Positions 1-6,756 of a stretch of 11,692 bases of DNA are shown here, piece after piece; the first letter of the stretch is position 1; the number at the start of each line of letters is the position of its first letter. The position numbers and the translations under genes were made by a program. Source of the DNA: Patescibacteria group bacterium (GTDB lineage: Bacteria > Patescibacteriota > Saccharimonadia > Saccharimonadales > HK-STAS-PATE-42); assembly GCA_030917805.1 (NCBI GenBank), contig JAUPUA010000049.1, positions 1 to 11,692 of the forward strand, written 5' to 3'. The notes below the pieces were generated by a model. The model had not been told where the DNA came from, did not search any database, and saw nothing but the letters and a program-made list of their open reading frames with translations.

Positions 1-379
1 AACCATTGCCCCTATTCACTCCCGCCTTCATATGCCCTAGCCAAAGCTCAGGATCTTCTAGGGCAATTCTTAACATATTCTCCACAAATCTTGCAGACTG
101 ATGATTTCCTACTTCTTCGGCAGCAATTTGAGCAGCCTCTCTCATCTTCTCATATCCAACGAAATGAGTCACTAAACGATCACTGTATGAGTAGCTAAGT
201 CCTTCTCCTGATTCTCCACCGAATTGAGTTGGTGTGATAACGACTAAAGGATCCGCAAAGATAGTTAAGCCGTCAGATTGAGCTTCTGTGAATCTACGGT
301 CAGTATAATGTGGGTCCCATAAATCATAGGGGATCTCCTGATCTTTATCTGTTATAGGACGAATTGAGTTGAATGACAT
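1..379 (-). CDS. Hypothetical protein, 3' end beyond the window (partial)
   Basis: A minus-strand reading frame opens with ATG at 379-377 and stays open for 126 codons to the window edge, so only the N-terminal part is visible. The protein begins MSFNSIRPITDKDQEIPYD and continues as a soluble, mixed-charge sequence with no signal peptide or membrane segment. The last third is predicted helical and acidic. I do not recognise the family. No Shine-Dalgarno is visible. A weak -35/-10 pair (TTGCTA at 417-412, 17-nt spacer, TATTTA at 394-389) ends 9 nt before the ATG, which suggests a nearly leaderless transcript. It has the same orientation as the next five genes and may belong to the same lineage-specific group. 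Its first bases overlap a possible plus-strand ORF starting at 369. Confidence 0.75.
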   Translation of the reverse strand, partial: MSFNSIRPITDKDQEIPYDLWDPHYTDRRFTEAQSDGLTIFADPLVVITPTQFGGESGEGLSYSYSDRLVTHFVGYEKMREAAQIAAEEVGNHQSARFVENMLRIALEDPELWLGHMKAGVNRGNG

Positions 380-575
380 AAATGTTATTAAATACTTAGT
401 TACTACTATAGTAGCAAATACAATAGATAATGTCAATGGCAGAGACCCACGTACCTTATCCAAACTTTTTGAGGGTATCGTTAACACACCTGATGATTGT
501 GACAGAATACTGTTGAAAGCTAAAGAAGCGGTAGACGCTCCAAAGAAGAAGTTTATTGTGGGTCTAATGTACTGA
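369..575 (+). CDS. Possible small 68-aa protein, antisense to its neighbours
   Basis: A 68-codon plus-strand frame opens with TTG at 369 and ends with TGA at 573-575, five bases before the end of the convergent minus-strand gene. Most of it fills the roughly 200-nt gap between two minus-strand genes, and it overlaps the first 11 bases of the gene starting at 379. The product is hydrophilic, with an Asn/Asp-rich middle and a KKKF near the C-terminus, and looks protein-like rather than a shadow frame. Support for the start is thin: there is no ATG, only a weak AGGA at 356-359 and a TGTTATAGG extended -10-like string 10 nt upstream. I recognise no family. It could equally be a fragment or a chance ORF over a promoter. 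Confidence 0.35.
   Translation: MNDINVIKYLVTTIVANTIDNVNGRDPRTLSKLFEGIVNTPDDCDRILLKAKEAVDAPKKKFIVGLMY
389..417 (-). promoter_or_regulatory. Possible promoter of the partial edge gene, with palindrome
   Basis: On the minus strand TTGCTA (417-412) and TATTTA (394-389) are 17 nt apart and sit 9 nt before the ATG at 379. A perfect 12-bp palindrome, CTACTATAGTAG (403-414), lies over the spacer and the inner part of the -35, where a repressor could bind. Both elements are weak matches to consensus, and a 12-bp palindrome can arise by chance. Confidence 0.3.
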
Positions 576-580
576 CGAGG

Positions 581-1378
581 CTATTTCCTTTTTTTCTCTT
601 CTCGTTCTCTTCGACGTCTTGCTGCTCTGTCTTCCTTTTCTGGAGAGCTGGTTAGTGGAGTTTCAGTTACCTCTCGGTATGTAGGAAACATTGTGTATGG
701 CGGTAAGATAAGTGCTGCGGCCGCATCTGCTAGGTTAGCTATGATGGCATCACCTCTTAGTAGTGGTCCTATGCCCTCATCGAGAATACTATTGGTTAAG
801 CTTGGAAATACCCCACTGTTGGCTATCTCACGAAGCTGAGGATTGAGACTCACAACTTGATTTCGGAATATGAGAGGTAGGTCTTGCATTATACATTTCG
901 GAAAGACTAGGGCATCTATAACCCCATTATCAGCAGGAACTTGGCATACTTGGTGAGCTGCTACTACTTTTAAGCCTTCTCTTTTTACTCTTTCCATACA
1001 CCACGTTTTCATTCCCTCGATGGTGTAATTGAATTCAGGAATAACCCTGACTATTCCAGCAAATAGTTCTTCTTGATCTTGTATACGACCAACACGTTCT
1101 TGGTACTTAGCAGATACTACTTCCTCAGAAGTTAAGTCTGTAAACATATTACATCGCTGAGTTCTTAGTCCAGTGCCCTGCGGGGTATCTTGTAGGTAAG
1201 CAACAGTTACTGCGGTTGTGTATGCAGGGACAGGAGGGAACTTGCCGTCTCCACCATACTGCTCTTCAACATATGGAAGTGTTGCGAACTTATAACCGTT
1301 GGTAAGCACCCAATCACTAGCGGCTTCTGCCATTCCTTCATCAGGTATTCTTTCAAATGCTGCGTGAATTTTTGTCAT
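581..1378 (-). CDS. Hypothetical 265-aa protein with basic Arg/Lys tail
   Basis: A complete 265-aa soluble protein with no signal peptide, membrane segment or motif I can name. A mixed N-terminal half (Tyr/Pro-rich around residues 36-54) leads into helical segments, then an Ala-rich stretch near residue 220 (LADAAAALI). The C-terminus is a highly charged Arg/Glu/Lys tail starting near residue 248, which could bind nucleic acid or a partner. The start is well supported: the ATG at 1378 is preceded 6 nt upstream by an extended -10 (TGTTAGAAT) with TTGATC 17 nt further out, and there is no Shine-Dalgarno, so the mRNA would begin at or next to the ATG. It is transcribed separately from the gene upstream (111-nt gap). 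No function can be assigned. Confidence 0.75.
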   Translation of the reverse strand: MTKIHAAFERIPDEGMAEAASDWVLTNGYKFATLPYVEEQYGGDGKFPPVPAYTTAVTVAYLQDTPQGTGLRTQRCNMFTDLTSEEVVSAKYQERVGRIQDQEELFAGIVRVIPEFNYTIEGMKTWCMERVKREGLKVVAAHQVCQVPADNGVIDALVFPKCIMQDLPLIFRNQVVSLNPQLREIANSGVFPSLTNSILDEGIGPLLRGDAIIANLADAAAALILPPYTMFPTYREVTETPLTSSPEKEDRAARRRREREEKKRK

Positions 1379-1384
1379 ATGTAT

Positions 1385-1413
1385 ATTCTAACATATTGAT
1401 AGACAAAGATCAA
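1385..1413 (-). promoter_or_regulatory. Sigma70-type promoter, leaderless start of the 265-aa gene
   Basis: TTGATC (1413-1408), a 17-nt spacer, then TAGAAT (1390-1385) preceded by TG at 1393-1392, giving an extended -10. Only 6 nt separate the -10 from the ATG at 1378, so transcription should start at or within a base or so of the start codon. It is the best-matching promoter in the window. Confidence 0.6.
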
Positions 1414-1489
1414 CTAATTATTCATTTTTTATAATAAATCACTATGCGAATAGCTACTGATCAGAGGAGTTAATTGAGGGCCTTAAGTA

Positions 1490-2164
1490 CTAAGCAGCAT
1501 TAGCTATCGTTGCCGCCTGGTTTACATAAGCTATGCCTAAATTCCTAAGCATTATAGCTACCGCAATACTGTCTAGGTATTCTGAGTCAAAACTGCTTCC
1601 CACTACTTCAGCAATGCCTCCTGCTTCATCTATTACGCAGTGCAATTCAGGTACTTCATTGCCGATCAGCCTTAGTCTTTCAGGTGATATACATACTATT
1701 ACTGGGCCATAAGGCTCTCGGTAATTCAGAGGGAAGTAACCAGTCTCTTTCCAGATGTCTGGCGTTAAGAAACCGCTGTCTCTGAAGTGCTGGTTTCGGA
1801 AGATAGTTGGGATTGGTGAGTGTTTAATAATATGCTCATTATTACCTTCCCTGAAACCGAGCCTTAAGAATCCACTTGCAGCTGTGTCGGGTTCAGCAGT
1901 TATAGACCACTCTGGGCTAAATTCTTCAAAGCCTCGTAAATCATCTTCAGGCATACTATGGGCTCGCCTATAGGACCTCAGCCAGTCGATATCTTCGTTA
2001 TATTGATCCACTACAACTTCGGCCAGCTGAGCTGCGGTTACTGCTTGTTTAATGGTAGGATCTAATGCGGACACTCCTAGCTGAACAGGGACTACGGCAT
2101 TTATTTCTGTTCTTCCATTTTGGACTTGCAGAGGTATCTCAGGACGTTCTAAATATTCAATCAT
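1490..2164 (-). CDS. Hypothetical 224-aa protein, second gene of a pair
   Basis: A complete 224-aa soluble protein of unknown family. The central part is acidic with aromatics (residues 55-105), followed by a Phe/Arg-rich stretch around HSPIPTIFRNQHFRDSGFL and an Ala/Ile-rich C-terminal helix ending in IANAA. There is no signal peptide or clear membrane segment. It starts 5 nt after the stop of the upstream 181-aa gene, with a good Shine-Dalgarno (AAAGGGG at about 2173-2179), so the two genes form an operon and translation here depends on a ribosome-binding site, unlike the leaderless first genes. The motif PxIFRNQ occurs here (residues 118-124), and LPLIFRNQ occurs in the neighbouring 265-aa protein, which hints at a distant relationship between the two. 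Confidence 0.75.
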   Translation of the reverse strand: MIEYLERPEIPLQVQNGRTEINAVVPVQLGVSALDPTIKQAVTAAQLAEVVVDQYNEDIDWLRSYRRAHSMPEDDLRGFEEFSPEWSITAEPDTAASGFLRLGFREGNNEHIIKHSPIPTIFRNQHFRDSGFLTPDIWKETGYFPLNYREPYGPVIVCISPERLRLIGNEVPELHCVIDEAGGIAEVVGSSFDSEYLDSIAVAIMLRNLGIAYVNQAATIANAA

Positions 2165-2169
2165 ACGTG

Positions 2170-2715
2170 TTAACCCCTTTCAGCCTCTTCTATGGCTCTT
2201 AGCTCTTCACGGAGTCCAACCATATCTTCTCTATGCGACGACCTTGCTTCAGCGAATACTCTAGCTTCATCTTCTGTAACCTGAAGGATGACCGCAAGTT
2301 CACCCATACAGAGCATTGGACTTCTTGAGAATGCAACGAGAGCTTCTACCTCTTCTGGGTTTAGCTCTCTCGTGGTTGAGCCGTGGGTATGATTATCAAG
2401 AAGACTACGTGAGAAACCTCCGCTACGCCTTAATCCGAACATTGCCTGGCCAGATATTGTTCTAGGTGAGGGCTCTACTGTAATTAGTTGTAGGGCGTGG
2501 GATGGATTAAAATCTAGTCCATCTATACCTCCCACTCCCTCAGGCTCTTTGTCTTTAAAGAGCATATAGCCTACTCTGTGAGTAGTGATGTTTGTGCTGT
2601 TTTGAGCAAGAAGTCCTGGCGTGAGGTATATTGGTCTCCCTGGTCCTTCTAGCACTGGCTGAACTACAGTTTCGACTATTTCTTTGAATTCCGCTTCTAA
2701 TGTTTCTAGTGGCAT
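2170..2715 (-). CDS. Hypothetical 181-aa protein, first gene of a pair
   Basis: A complete 181-aa soluble protein. It has an acidic N-terminal helix (about residues 3-20), a Gly/Pro-rich middle, a Ser/Arg/His-rich loop (GGFSRSLLDNHTHG, about residues 99-112), then a helical acidic C-terminal third from RELNPEEVEAL onward. I do not recognise the family. The ATG at 2715 has no Shine-Dalgarno. A poor -10-like TAGATA/GATAAA lies 8-10 nt upstream, so a leaderless start is possible but weakly supported. The next gene follows after 5 nt, so the two are almost certainly cotranscribed. An 88-nt gap separates it from the 189-aa gene upstream, so it may also be reached by read-through from the bicupin promoter. 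Confidence 0.72.
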   Translation of the reverse strand: MPLETLEAEFKEIVETVVQPVLEGPGRPIYLTPGLLAQNSTNITTHRVGYMLFKDKEPEGVGGIDGLDFNPSHALQLITVEPSPRTISGQAMFGLRRSGGFSRSLLDNHTHGSTTRELNPEEVEALVAFSRSPMLCMGELAVILQVTEDEARVFAEARSSHREDMVGLREELRAIEEAERG

Positions 2716-2803
2716 ACGTTAGTTTTATCTAGGCATATTCTGGCTAGAACTATATTTGTTAGACCCCAAAGAATTCAAGCTTAAGCACTCTCTAAAGTAA
2801 TAA

Positions 2804-3373
2804 TTAGAATACTACTCTCTCTTGACCATCAAACTGTATTGAAGCCATTGGATGTGCAACAGTACAGCGATATAGCCCCATAGCTTCAGTTAGGCTAGAC
2901 AGACATACGGTTTTTATACCAAGTCTGTGTAGATAGGTAGCTCCTTCTGGAGTATGGGCAGGAACGACAGTATGGCAGTAGGTTATCTCATCGTTTCCTC
3001 CTCTTATTGATCCAAGATTTATTGGCTGGGCAACGGTAACATCTGCTGGGTCAAGTGTACGCTCTTCTGTCTCCTCACTGAAGCGGAAATGTTTGTCTTC
3101 CCCTGCCTTACCGATAGGTACCTCCAACATTAATGCTGCAAATATTAAGCAATCAAATACTGCTGAACTTCCTAAGGCTTTACCATCAACTAGAGCCTGA
3201 TGAAGCCTGTCTGCAGTGGTTTCGTCCTGGAATTCTATTGGAGCCCCATCGAGTGTAACACCTCTATAGGGCAGAAAACTAGTAGGCATCTTTCCGTCGA
3301 AGAGCGGTAGGCTTCCAGCGAATTCTCGATCTGGGTGTGAAGGATCTCTAGTGAAGTTTATATGCGATGTCAT
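2804..3373 (-). CDS. Unknown 189-aa protein, possible cysteine-peptidase-like fold
   Basis: A complete 189-aa protein, cytoplasmic by sequence. Cys75 sits at the start of a hydrophobic helix (AVFDCLIFAALMLEV). It is followed about 60 residues later by a strand-like segment with His134 and His140 and a YLHRLG turn (residues 129-152). The order of Cys at a helix N-terminus and then His on a strand recalls NlpC/P60 and related papain-like hydrolases, whose Cys motif is often DC(S/T)G. The Gly usual after the Cys is absent here and I see no confident third residue, so this is a fold guess only. It begins 10 nt after the bicupin stop, with no strong Shine-Dalgarno, and is presumably cotranscribed with it. 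The role is unknown. Confidence 0.72.
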   Translation of the reverse strand: MTSHINFTRDPSHPDREFAGSLPLFDGKMPTSFLPYRGVTLDGAPIEFQDETTADRLHQALVDGKALGSSAVFDCLIFAALMLEVPIGKAGEDKHFRFSEETEERTLDPADVTVAQPINLGSIRGGNDEITYCHTVVPAHTPEGATYLHRLGIKTVCLSSLTEAMGLYRCTVAHPMASIQFDGQERVVF

Positions 3374-3383
3374 TGCGTTTTTG

Positions 3384-4322
3384 CTAGACTAGTGAGTCTC
3401 CAAAAGTGTTATCTGGTGAGATATTGACTTCGAATAGTCTCATCTTGCCTCGGTATGAATATCTGCCACCCTCTGATATCTCTATATAGTCTCCATCTTT
3501 CACTTTTCTCTCTTGGCCATTCAACTTAAAGAATCCAGTTCCATCTACAACATAATAAACTCTAGTGTTGCCAGCTTTAATCTCTTTTTCTGGGTGTGAT
3601 CCGTCTACATCTATTTGCATAGCATTGAAGCCACGCTTTTCCGTTTTGTCTACGAATATTCTGCCTGTAAAGCCTTTCCTCTCAAAGCTAGGTACTGCTT
3701 GAGACTCGAGTTGTTGGACTGTTTTCTTACCACTCGAAGCTCTTCCTAGTGTATTCCAGAACTTATCAGGTAGTTCAATCACCTTTGGTCCATCTTTTGT
3801 CTCTAGTACAATACAAGAGTGATCTTTCTGAGGAATAGGATTCCCGTGTGGGGCAGGGTAGGCGGAGACAGTGAGGTCGGCATCATCACCTTCTTTGAAC
3901 TCTGGAGTTGCTAGGTCGTGAAGTACTAGGTCATCCGAGCCATCATTTACGTAGGAGTAAGAATCTCCTGGATTTATTACTACAGGCCCATCCGTAAGGT
4001 TGGATTCTTCATAATCACCATTTGCTCTTGTAATAATCGCTCTGCCAAAGCCCCTCATTGCCTTAATGGTGAATATTGAGCCAACCTCTGGCTTAGTGAC
4101 ATAGACTGGTTCAGTCATACCACCTGGAGCTATTCTAAAGAATGCCGTATTTGAGCCTTTAGGTAGGTTTCGTCCTTCGCTATCTACTAAGTACCCAATG
4201 GTATATCCCCAAGCTTGATAGTGAGGGGTAACGGGTTCGTCTTTAATCTCAGTGCCTGGAAAGGCTGCAATTGCCTCAGAAACTGGCTTAAGTTCCCTGC
4301 TGGACTCTAGCTCTATTTGCAT
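3384..4322 (-). CDS. Two-domain cupin (bicupin) protein
   Basis: A 312-aa protein with two beta-barrel halves of cupin type. The first covers about residues 58-142 (AFFRIAPGG, then VVINPGDSYSYVNDG). The second covers about 230-303 (MQIDVDGSH, VYYVVDGTGFFKLNG, VKDGDYIEISEGG). The paired pattern of a VxxGxG turn followed by a GDxxxI turn is the cupin signature. The usual metal ligands look mostly lost: the second domain keeps one His (His243) of the HxH motif, and its PxGxxH motif has become SEGGRYSY, so a non-enzymatic binding or sugar-sensing role is as likely as catalysis. It has its own extended -10 promoter 11 nt from the ATG, and the 189-aa gene follows 10 nt downstream. No specific substrate can be assigned. 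Confidence 0.7.
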   Translation of the reverse strand: MQIELESSRELKPVSEAIAAFPGTEIKDEPVTPHYQAWGYTIGYLVDSEGRNLPKGSNTAFFRIAPGGMTEPVYVTKPEVGSIFTIKAMRGFGRAIITRANGDYEESNLTDGPVVINPGDSYSYVNDGSDDLVLHDLATPEFKEGDDADLTVSAYPAPHGNPIPQKDHSCIVLETKDGPKVIELPDKFWNTLGRASSGKKTVQQLESQAVPSFERKGFTGRIFVDKTEKRGFNAMQIDVDGSHPEKEIKAGNTRVYYVVDGTGFFKLNGQERKVKDGDYIEISEGGRYSYRGKMRLFEVNISPDNTFGDSLV

Positions 4323-4333
4323 ATTTAGCGAAT

Positions 4334-4342
4334 ACTATACCA
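4334..4342 (-). promoter_or_regulatory. Extended -10 promoter of the bicupin gene
   Basis: TGGTATAGT (4342-4334) matches the extended -10 form TGnTATAAT at all but one position. Its end lies 11 nt before the ATG at 4322, so the predicted leader is about 4-5 nt and has no Shine-Dalgarno. I see no convincing -35, which extended -10 promoters often lack. Confidence 0.5.
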
Positions 4343-4379
4343 TAAAGATATCTATATGAACATAGTCGGGCGTATATGC

Positions 4380-4403
4380 GTCGCACAATGGTAATTGTGC
4401 GAC
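4380..4403. repeat. Perfect inverted repeat, 10-bp arms, 4-nt loop
   Basis: GTCGCACAAT (4380-4389) pairs with ATTGTGCGAC (4394-4403) across the loop GGTA. Neither strand has a T-run after the stem, so it is not a standard intrinsic terminator. It lies between the end of pyrE and the bicupin promoter. It could be a regulator-binding site for the bicupin gene, a factor-assisted terminator or RNA 3'-end stabiliser for the pyr transcript, or part of a small RNA. Confidence 0.65.
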
Positions 4404-4485
4404 CAAGATTAACAGCGGTAGCTCTAGTTTTGGCTTCTGTGAGAAGTTGTCAAGGGTAATTCCCAAATTACTCCACCCCTGTTAG

Positions 4486-4504
4486 AAAAACATATTATAA
4501 ATCA
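4486..4504. repeat. 19-bp direct repeat, left copy
   Basis: The sequence aaaaacatattataaatca is identical to 8350-8368. On the minus strand it reads as a T-rich element containing TATAAT and ending in five Ts, starting 12 nt after the pyrE stop. It could be a conserved 3'-end/terminator-like element, a promoter -10, or a trace of insertion of the block it brackets. Confidence 0.7.
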
Positions 4505-4516
4505 AGATCATTATGC

Positions 4517-5131
4517 TTAGTTGTTCTTAATGAACTCTAGGACTTCGTCATATCGACTCTGCTCTATCTTCCCAAGCTCAAGGAGAATATCTAGTAGTTC
4601 GGTTATGGTAAAGGCTGCTTCAATTGTATGCCCAGCCTTAGCGACAGTTTCTACCCCACCCTGCTCACGGTCTATTAGGATAATCAGCTTCTCAACCTTA
4701 AGTCCGGCAGCCTGAACTTGTTCTATGGCCTCAATCTTGGAATCACCCTTTGTTATAAGGTCGTCAATAAGAACTACACTATCTCCTTCTTTGTACTCTC
4801 CTTCAACCGAACTTTTAGTTCCATACTCTTTGACCACTTTTCTAGGCTGGACCAAGGCTCTCTTTAGTCTGTAACCAACTGCTGCAGCTAAAGGAGTAGC
4901 TGCTTCTGGAACTCCAGCTAATAATACCGAAGAGTCCAGGTCCTCAATCATTTCACTATAGACATCTGTAATCGTATGAAAAGCTTCTGGGTAAGATTGA
5001 GCTTTTCTAAGGTCAATGTAGAAAGGAGACATTATGCCACTCTTAAGTTTAAACTCACCGAACTTAAGCAGTCCGCAGTCTAAAAGTGTTGCTGCAATTT
5101 TTTGTTTAGTTTCGTTAGATACTTGTGCCAT
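4517..5131 (-). CDS. pyrE: Orotate phosphoribosyltransferase
   Basis: PyrE joins orotate to PRPP, giving OMP and pyrophosphate, the fifth step of UMP synthesis, in the cytoplasm. The 204-aa length is typical. Visible signatures are the N-terminal LKSGIMSPFYIDLR (residues 29-42), the RKVVKEYGTKSSVEG loop (about 97-111, carrying the catalytic-loop Lys and the Gly-Thr), and the PRPP-binding VVLIDDLITKGDSK (119-132) with its paired acidic residues Asp123-Asp124. The ATG at 5131 is backed by a clear Shine-Dalgarno (AAAGGGGA, about 8 nt upstream). It is the last gene of the pyr operon, 10 nt after pyrF. PyrF and PyrE act on the same intermediate and are fused in eukaryotic UMP synthase, so adjacency here is natural. 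Confidence 0.95.
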   Translation of the reverse strand: MAQVSNETKQKIAATLLDCGLLKFGEFKLKSGIMSPFYIDLRKAQSYPEAFHTITDVYSEMIEDLDSSVLLAGVPEAATPLAAAVGYRLKRALVQPRKVVKEYGTKSSVEGEYKEGDSVVLIDDLITKGDSKIEAIEQVQAAGLKVEKLIILIDREQGGVETVAKAGHTIEAAFTITELLDILLELGKIEQSRYDEVLEFIKNN

Positions 5132-5141
5132 ATGTTCCCCT

Positions 5142-5894
5142 TTATTTAACTTCTTCTAATTCCTTTATTATACGCAGAACTGCCTTTCTCGGCGAACCAA
5201 CCTCTTCAGGTGGTTGAGTGATGGGACGTCCAATAACTAGGTAGTCAGAGCCGTCCTTGATAGCTTGACTTGGCGTAATTATCCTAGACTGGTCATTTGG
5301 GGCAGCCCATTCTGGTCTTATGCCTGGCGTTACCAGTAATAAATTCTTTGTAGCTGGGTCGCTTCGTAGTAATTTTACTTCTTGAGCAGAACAAACTATC
5401 CCATCAAGCCCAGCTTCTGCTGCATTTTTGGCAAATTGTAGGACTTTCTCAGAAGGAACACCACCATATATCTCTTCGGATTCTTGTTCGCTAATTGAAG
5501 TAAGAACGGTCACTCCTAAAAGGATGGGTCTCTCGGCTAAACCAAACTCCTCAACAGCAGTATCTATGCCCCTTACGGCAGCCTTTAGAGCCTCTAGGTT
5601 GTTATCAGCCATAATGTTAAAGAACTCGGGCTGACGACGTGTGATCGCCTTTGAAGACTTCTCAACAGTCGTAGGGATATCTTTAAACTTCGTGTCACAA
5701 AAAATCTGAGCATCATAGGAGTGAGCAAACTCTACTGCAGCCTTCCAGCCTTCGTAAGTACCTAGCTGGTTACCAATCTTAAAAGTTATACCTAAACCTT
5801 TAAGTTCTTCGGCGAGTTCTTTAGCTTGGCTTAACTCATCAACATCTAGTGCGACCATTATCCTCTGAGCTGCGTTTGTGAATACTTTGCTCAT
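5142..5894 (-). CDS. pyrF: Orotidine 5'-phosphate decarboxylase
   Basis: PyrF decarboxylates OMP to UMP, the last step of the pathway. The 250-aa protein shows the whole catalytic set: VALDVDE (residues 14-20, Asp17), substrate Lys39 in FKIG, the DTKFKDIP motif (67-74) with Asp67, Lys69 and Asp72, GVTVLTS in the middle, VTPGIRPEWAA, and a phosphate-binding VIGRPIT with Arg223. Length and order fit the standard bacterial TIM-barrel enzyme. Its start overlaps the pyrD stop as ATGA, implying translational coupling. There is no strong Shine-Dalgarno, consistent with re-initiation by ribosomes finishing pyrD. PyrE follows after 10 nt. Confidence 0.95.
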   Translation of the reverse strand: MSKVFTNAAQRIMVALDVDELSQAKELAEELKGLGITFKIGNQLGTYEGWKAAVEFAHSYDAQIFCDTKFKDIPTTVEKSSKAITRRQPEFFNIMADNNLEALKAAVRGIDTAVEEFGLAERPILLGVTVLTSISEQESEEIYGGVPSEKVLQFAKNAAEAGLDGIVCSAQEVKLLRSDPATKNLLLVTPGIRPEWAAPNDQSRIITPSQAIKDGSDYLVIGRPITQPPEEVGSPRKAVLRIIKELEEVK

Positions 5895-6754
5895 ACTGCT
5901 ACTATCTTATCCATCGCTTGATGACCGTCTCTTACGATGAGAGTGGCACATTGGACCAACTCAGCTCCTGCATCAAAGTATTGCTTAGCGTCTTCAGTAC
6001 TCTCAACTCCACCAACTCCAATAACTGCGATATCGTCTCTTAGAGAGTTCCTGAACTGTCTAACTTGTCCCAAAGAGATTGGCAACATCGCTGAGCCACT
6101 TACCCCACCGAACTTGCTAGCAATTACTGGTTCACCCTGCTCTGTTTGGTAGCCATTCGGGAAGGTGTTAGCCGTAACAACGGCACTAACTTTGCCAGAG
6201 GCGTTGATTACTTCGGCAACTCTAGCCAATTCTGCTGGATTTGAATATGGCGATACTTTAATCATTAGAGGCACCTTAGTCACTTCACTGACAGCTTGAA
6301 TAATTTCATCAAGGCTCACAGGGTCAAAGCTTACTATTGGCTTCTGCTTTCCATCAATACTTACATTAGGGCAACCAAAGTTTAGCTCAAGTAGGTCAAC
6401 CTTAGCTTCATCGGCCAGCTTAGCAAGAGATACATATTCAGCTGTGCTGAAGCCAGCAACACTTAGGGCAAACTTTTTATCTGCTTTATGAGCAATCTCA
6501 ATCATCTCTGGAAGGTTAGTACGGTAGAACTCTAAGCCTCCGTTAGGCATACCGAATGAGTTGAGGGCGTATCCTTCGCCAACAAACCATCTAGGTTCTG
6601 GGTTGCCGTCTCTAGCCTCCACTGTAATTGAGCCGACTAAGATCACCCCTACCTTTGTTTTAGATAGAGCCTCTACGTCTTCAATAGACTTAGCTACGCT
6701 ACAAGCAGCGTTCATTACTGGTGTGCTTATTTGAACTGAACCTATCTTTGCCAT
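5891..6754 (-). CDS. pyrD: Dihydroorotate dehydrogenase, class 1 type
   Basis: PyrD oxidises dihydroorotate to orotate using FMN. The 287-aa protein is a TIM barrel with NSFGMPNGG (residues 65-73), the active-site loop LNFGCPNV (124-131) containing Cys128, IKVSPYS for FMN, TANTFPNG, a GGVSG phosphate loop near residue 218, and IGVGGV plus a C-terminal glycine loop. A Cys rather than Ser as base, and the absence of an N-terminal membrane extension, mark class 1 (cytosolic). The sequence resembles fumarate-linked class 1A more than NAD-linked 1B, and no pyrK is adjacent, so the electron acceptor is uncertain. At 287 aa it is a little shorter than the usual 310 or so. It starts 2 nt after the pyrC stop. 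Confidence 0.93.
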   Translation of the reverse strand: MAKIGSVQISTPVMNAACSVAKSIEDVEALSKTKVGVILVGSITVEARDGNPEPRWFVGEGYALNSFGMPNGGLEFYRTNLPEMIEIAHKADKKFALSVAGFSTAEYVSLAKLADEAKVDLLELNFGCPNVSIDGKQKPIVSFDPVSLDEIIQAVSEVTKVPLMIKVSPYSNPAELARVAEVINASGKVSAVVTANTFPNGYQTEQGEPVIASKFGGVSGSAMLPISLGQVRQFRNSLRDDIAVIGVGGVESTEDAKQYFDAGAELVQCATLIVRDGHQAMDKIVAV

Positions 6755-6756
6755 AC

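Larger units (their letters stand above)
4323..4516. other. Non-coding spacer between pyrE and the bicupin gene
   Basis: This 194-nt gap holds no convincing gene. Besides the 10-bp-arm hairpin it has two smaller perfect inverted repeats: CTTCT/AGAAG with a 3-nt loop near 4430-4446, and GTAATT/AATTAC with a 4-nt loop near 4456-4471. It also has a minus-strand TTGACA without a matching -10, and the 19-bp repeat at 4486-4504. The density of hairpins suggests a structured RNA or regulatory region. A 27-codon plus-strand ORF at 4376-4459 is not supported by a ribosome-binding site. Confidence 0.5.

Noticed and set aside
1755..1973. Plus-strand ORF over the 224-aa gene
   Set aside because: It lies wholly inside a well-formed minus-strand gene with a Shine-Dalgarno. 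Composition is that of a shadow frame, with no promoter or ribosome-binding site.
2760..2800. Short palindromes (GAATTC, AAGCTT, CTTAAG in a row) in the gap after the 189-aa gene
   Set aside because: Six-base palindromes are expected by chance. No stem long enough for a terminator is formed.
4376..4459. 27-codon plus-strand ORF (MRRTMVIVRPRL...) resembling a short leader or signal peptide
   Set aside because: It has no ribosome-binding site and overlaps the perfect hairpin. The hydrophobic stretch is short and the Cys is not in a proper lipobox.
4521..4715. Plus-strand ORF over pyrE
   Set aside because: Antisense shadow of a confident gene. The other plus-strand ORFs over pyrF (5428-5634), pyrD (5937-6152) and the GNAT gene (7850-8062) are rejected for the same reason.
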